7,964 nt of DNA from Gammaproteobacteria bacterium (GTDB lineage: Bacteria; Pseudomonadota; Gammaproteobacteria; Thiohalorhabdales; Thiohalorhabdaceae), in NCBI GenBank assembly GCA_018609925.1, contig JAHEOG010000034.1, positions 1-7,964 on the forward strand. The letters are read 5' to 3'. A program made the position numbers and the translations under genes. Below are positions 6,355 through 7,964 of the stretch, one piece after another. The notes under the pieces are model-generated. The model worked only from the letters and a program-made list of their open reading frames with translations, had not been told where the DNA came from and ran no database searches. Every line of letters begins with the position of its first letter. Within the stretch, counting starts at the first letter, position 1.

Positions 6355-7066
6355 TCACGCTGGGGCAGGTGCCGTGAGCTTACGCAGCCGGATGAAATTG
6401 TAAGCCTCCGCGTGGAGGTTGAACCAACCCGCTCGCGCATCGGCACCCCGCAACATGGGGCGTCGGAGCAAGCCCGCCGATTTGCTCCAGCCGGACGGCT
6501 CCTCCACGCGCTTGCGCAACCGCTGGCTGGCCTCCTAACCCGGATGGCGGGTGGTTCGCCCATCAATGGCCGAGCGGCCGTTGCCGGTGTTCCGGGCGAT
6601 ATGTGGCGTAGCATTGAGCTTATGGCGCAGCGTGCGGACGAAATCACAGGTGTCGTAGCCCTTGTCCGCCGCTACGGTGATGCGGTGGCGCCCGCGCATG
6701 CGCTCCCGCATGGCGATGGCCGCATCCCGCTCGGCGAAGCCGTCGGCCCGGGTCAGCTCGGTGGCCACCACCAGCCCCTGGCGGTTCTCGTTGGTGATGT
6801 GCCCCAGGTAGGCCAGCCGGGCGGTTTGGCCCGGGGCTTTCTTGTAGAGCTTGGCGCCCGGATCGGTGGTGGAGCGATGAGTGGCGTTGGTGCGGCGCTC
6901 CCCCCCCTCCCCCCCGCAAGTCGCGGGCTTCGTCGCGCCCGCCGCCGGAGCCGGGACCGGAATCGTCCTCGTCATCGGAGGCCACGGGCTGGAAGCCCTT
7001 CATCGAGGCCCACGCCTCGATCAGGGTGCCGTCGACGCTGAAGTGCTCGTTGGATAGCAGCTTGTG
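6355..7066 (-). pseudogene. IS5-family DDE transposase, 5'-truncated and frameshifted
   Basis: From about 7066 downward the minus strand gives HKLLSNEHFSVDGTLIEAW, then ASMKGFQPVASDDEDDSG. After a frameshift it gives RRTNATHRSTTDPGAKLYKK, GHITNENRQGLVV, TVAADKGYDTCDF, PHIARNTGN and RSAIDGRTTRHPG. A TAG (6537-6535) follows where relatives have Tyr, and the rest is SQRLRKRVEEPSGW, GWFNLHAEAYNFIRLRKL and a TGA at 6357-6355. These are the hallmarks of IS5-family transposases: FSVDG (first Asp, codon 7033-7031), ADKGYD (second Asp, codon 6666-6664) and RxEEPFGW (catalytic Glu near 6499-6504). All three catalytic residues are readable but not in one frame. The main frameshift is at a G-tract (plus-strand C-runs 6900-6907 and 6909-6915). 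The N-terminal domain before HKLLSNEHF is missing. Confidence 0.88.
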
Positions 7067-7077
7067 GTCCCGGGTCC

Positions 7078-7356
7078 CGACACCTAAAGCCCAAGCGCCG
7101 CCTCATTCCACCCGGGGAACCGAAGACCAACGACCTGGTGGAGCGGTTCAAGGGCGGGATCAGCAAAGTTTTGACATCGAGCCACCTCCGGAACCGGGAA
7201 GAGCTGGAGGCCACCCTGGAGCGCTACCGGCGGTTGTACAACGGCCAGATTCCGTGGAAGAACCGGGGAGCACGGACCCCGGTGGAGGTGTTCAATGCCC
7301 ATTACGAATCAAACCCCGACCGCTTTCTTAGGAAACCACACAAACCCACGAGTCAG
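7078..7356 (+). pseudogene. IS481-family transposase, C-terminal remnant
   Basis: The frame beginning near 7078 reads RHLKPKRRLIPPGEPKTND, then LVERFKGGISKVL, LRNREELEATLERYRRLYN, ARTPVEVFNAHYESNPDRF. This matches the end of IS481-family DDE transposases (HRLIPPGxPKTNGMVERFNGRI, REELEATLxRYxxLYN, HRTPVEAL). The Glu of LVERF is the third catalytic residue of the DDE triad. The N-terminal part and the first two Asp residues are missing; upstream sequence is the oppositely oriented IS5 transposase. A GTG at 7138 could start an 86-residue frame, but that frame runs straight into IstB sequence and stops at 7398, so it is a chimera rather than a gene. The complementary N-terminal piece of an IS481 transposase is at 4134-4348 on the minus strand. 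Confidence 0.8.
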
Positions 7357-7359
7357 GAC

Positions 7360-7576
7360 AGCTACGAGAAGGCCCCGATACTCCTCGCCAGCAACTAGGC
7401 TTTTTCGACTGGAGCGAGATCTTCGGGGCCCAGTGGTGGCGATGGCCCTACTCAAACCCCTGCTTCACCACGTAACCACCATAAACATCCAAGGAGAGAG
7501 CTACCGCCTGAAGGAGAAACGCCAAGCCGGCCTCTTGGGCCGGGCCGAAGCTCCCCCGCTCAGGCGCCGGTGGTAG
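7360..7576 (+). pseudogene. IS21-family IstB helper ATPase, C-terminal remnant
   Basis: In the frame continuing from the IS481 piece the sequence reads SYEKAPILLASN followed by TAG (7396-7398). One base shift later it reads FFDWSEIFG, and after a second shift at about 7422-7431 it reads PVVAMALLKPLLHHVTTINI, QGESYRLKEKRQAGLL and a TAG at 7574-7576. IstB proteins end with RYExxxxxxTSN, the EWSEIFGDPVVAxAxLDRLLHH segment and INIRGESYRLKEKRxAGLL. IstB is the AAA+ partner of the IS21 transposase IstA. Only the last 70 or so residues remain; the Walker motifs and all of istA are absent. Two frameshifts and a nonsense codon confirm that it is dead. Confidence 0.82.
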
Positions 7577-7611
7577 CCAACGAAACATGAGCCGACCTGG
7601 CCTTCACTGGG

Positions 7612-7678
7612 GGCCGGATTGGTTGACGGCGGACATTTTAGGTTGGTGAAACCCGGACAGGCTGGATTGGCGTTGACA
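7612..7678 (+). repeat. Plausible IS21-type right end with two imperfect direct repeats
   Basis: GGCCGGATTGGTTGAC (7612-7627) recurs 48 bases later as GGCTGGATTGGCGTTGACA (7660-7678). IS21 elements carry multiple terminal repeats at each end and commonly finish in CA; a GTTGACA tip about 100 bases after istB fits that layout. The matching left end (TGTCAAC...) is not in the window. The assignment rests on the adjacent IstB remnant and the repeat pattern. Confidence 0.5.
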
Positions 7679-7840
7679 AGGTACGGCTAGTTTCCCCCGA
7701 AACCGTCGCCGGGAGGGACGAGCAATGCCAAGATCAACCACCGCACGATCGCCCTTCACCCGTCCCCCGTAGGATGCCCCGGAGGATGCCGTGACGCCGT
7801 CCGAAGGAAAGAGACGGCGGAGTGACGGCGGAACAGCCGG

Positions 7841-7964
7841 CTACCCCTCGGCTTCGTCCTCAGGATCCTGCTGCGGGGCAAATGTAACGCAAAGGGCGTC
7901 CATCTCCTGAGGATGGAGGTATTCCCCCGCCTGACAACAGAAGTACCCCGGCTCGGAGCCCTCC
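7841..7964 (-). CDS. C-terminal end of an unrecognised protein, running off the right edge
   Basis: From the right edge the minus strand is open for 40 codons to a TAG at 7843-7841. It includes PGYFCCQAGEYLHPQEMDAL and CVTFAPQQDPEDEAEG. Codon choice is GC-rich and natural-looking, and the acidic tail (EDEAEG) is typical of real protein ends. I do not recognise the family. The adjacent cysteines in YFCCQ may be structural. The 160 bases between its stop and the IS21 end contain a hairpin, CGCCGTC (7795-7801) with GACGGCG (7813-7819), but no T-run, so a terminator is not established. This may be the first gene beyond the IS-rich segment. Chance coding cannot be excluded with so little sequence. 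Confidence 0.45.
   Translation of the reverse strand, partial: EGSEPGYFCCQAGEYLHPQEMDALCVTFAPQQDPEDEAEG

Noticed and set aside
6352..6380. 8-bp inverted repeat AGCTCACG/CGTGAGCT around the IS5 transposase stop
   Set aside because: The 13-base loop and lack of a T-run make a terminator unlikely; probably incidental or internal to the IS.
6322..7041. Plus-strand open frame of 239 codons opposite the IS5 transposase
   Set aside because: The minus strand carries unmistakable IS5 transposase motifs; the plus frame is its antisense shadow in GC-rich DNA.
7724..7773. Small plus-strand frame MPRSTTARSPF preceded by GGGAGGGACGA
   Set aside because: It has only 14 codons, a low-complexity composition and no similarity; the Shine-Dalgarno-like purine run is common by chance here.
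1..7964. CRISPR array, phage genes, toxin-antitoxin pair or other defence system
   Set aside because: I found no regularly spaced repeats, no Cas or phage motifs and no small paired genes on either strand.

Overview
The window looks like a stretch of a GC-rich proteobacterial chromosome, probably a gammaproteobacterium. That taxonomic guess rests on gene content and codon use, not on a marker gene. It has two parts. Bases 1 to about 3270 are dense, very GC-rich and intact. Bases about 3300 to 7680 have visibly lower and uneven GC and consist mostly of decayed insertion sequences around one intact gene.

Left part: the C-terminal half of a membrane-anchored SMC/Rad50-like ATPase (YhaN type, plus strand, entering from the left edge) converges on a small DUF2062 membrane protein (minus). 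Upstream of that lies a class I SAM-dependent methyltransferase (minus) that resembles phospholipid N-methyltransferases. A tRNA-Lys(UUU) gene with an encoded CCA and its own strong intrinsic terminator follows (3151-3268). These look like ordinary core genes.

Right part: immediately after the tRNA terminator comes an insertion-sequence graveyard. In order it holds an IS3-family remnant (orfA and orfB, minus, 3610-4105), the N-terminal piece of an IS481-family transposase (minus, 4134-4348), and an intact FAD-dependent oxidoreductase of the DAO family (plus, 4520-5767). Then come the C-terminal tail of an IS110-family transposase (minus, 6056-6187), an IS5-family transposase apparently inserted into that IS110 gene (minus, 6189-7066), an IS481-family transposase C-terminus (plus, 7078-7356), and an IstB C-terminus (plus, 7360-7576) with a plausible IS21-type right end at about 7678. 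All the transposase genes carry frameshifts, nonsense codons or truncations. The last 124 bases hold the C-terminal end of an unrecognised minus-strand gene that runs off the right edge.

The intact oxidoreductase is the only gene in the mosaic that appears functional. It may be cargo, or a survivor of repeated IS insertion and deletion beside the tRNA gene. I see no CRISPR array, integrase, phage gene, toxin-antitoxin pair or recognisable defence system. The window gives no strong evidence of a new biological system. Its interest lies in the nested and rearranged IS remnants and the isolated oxidoreductase.
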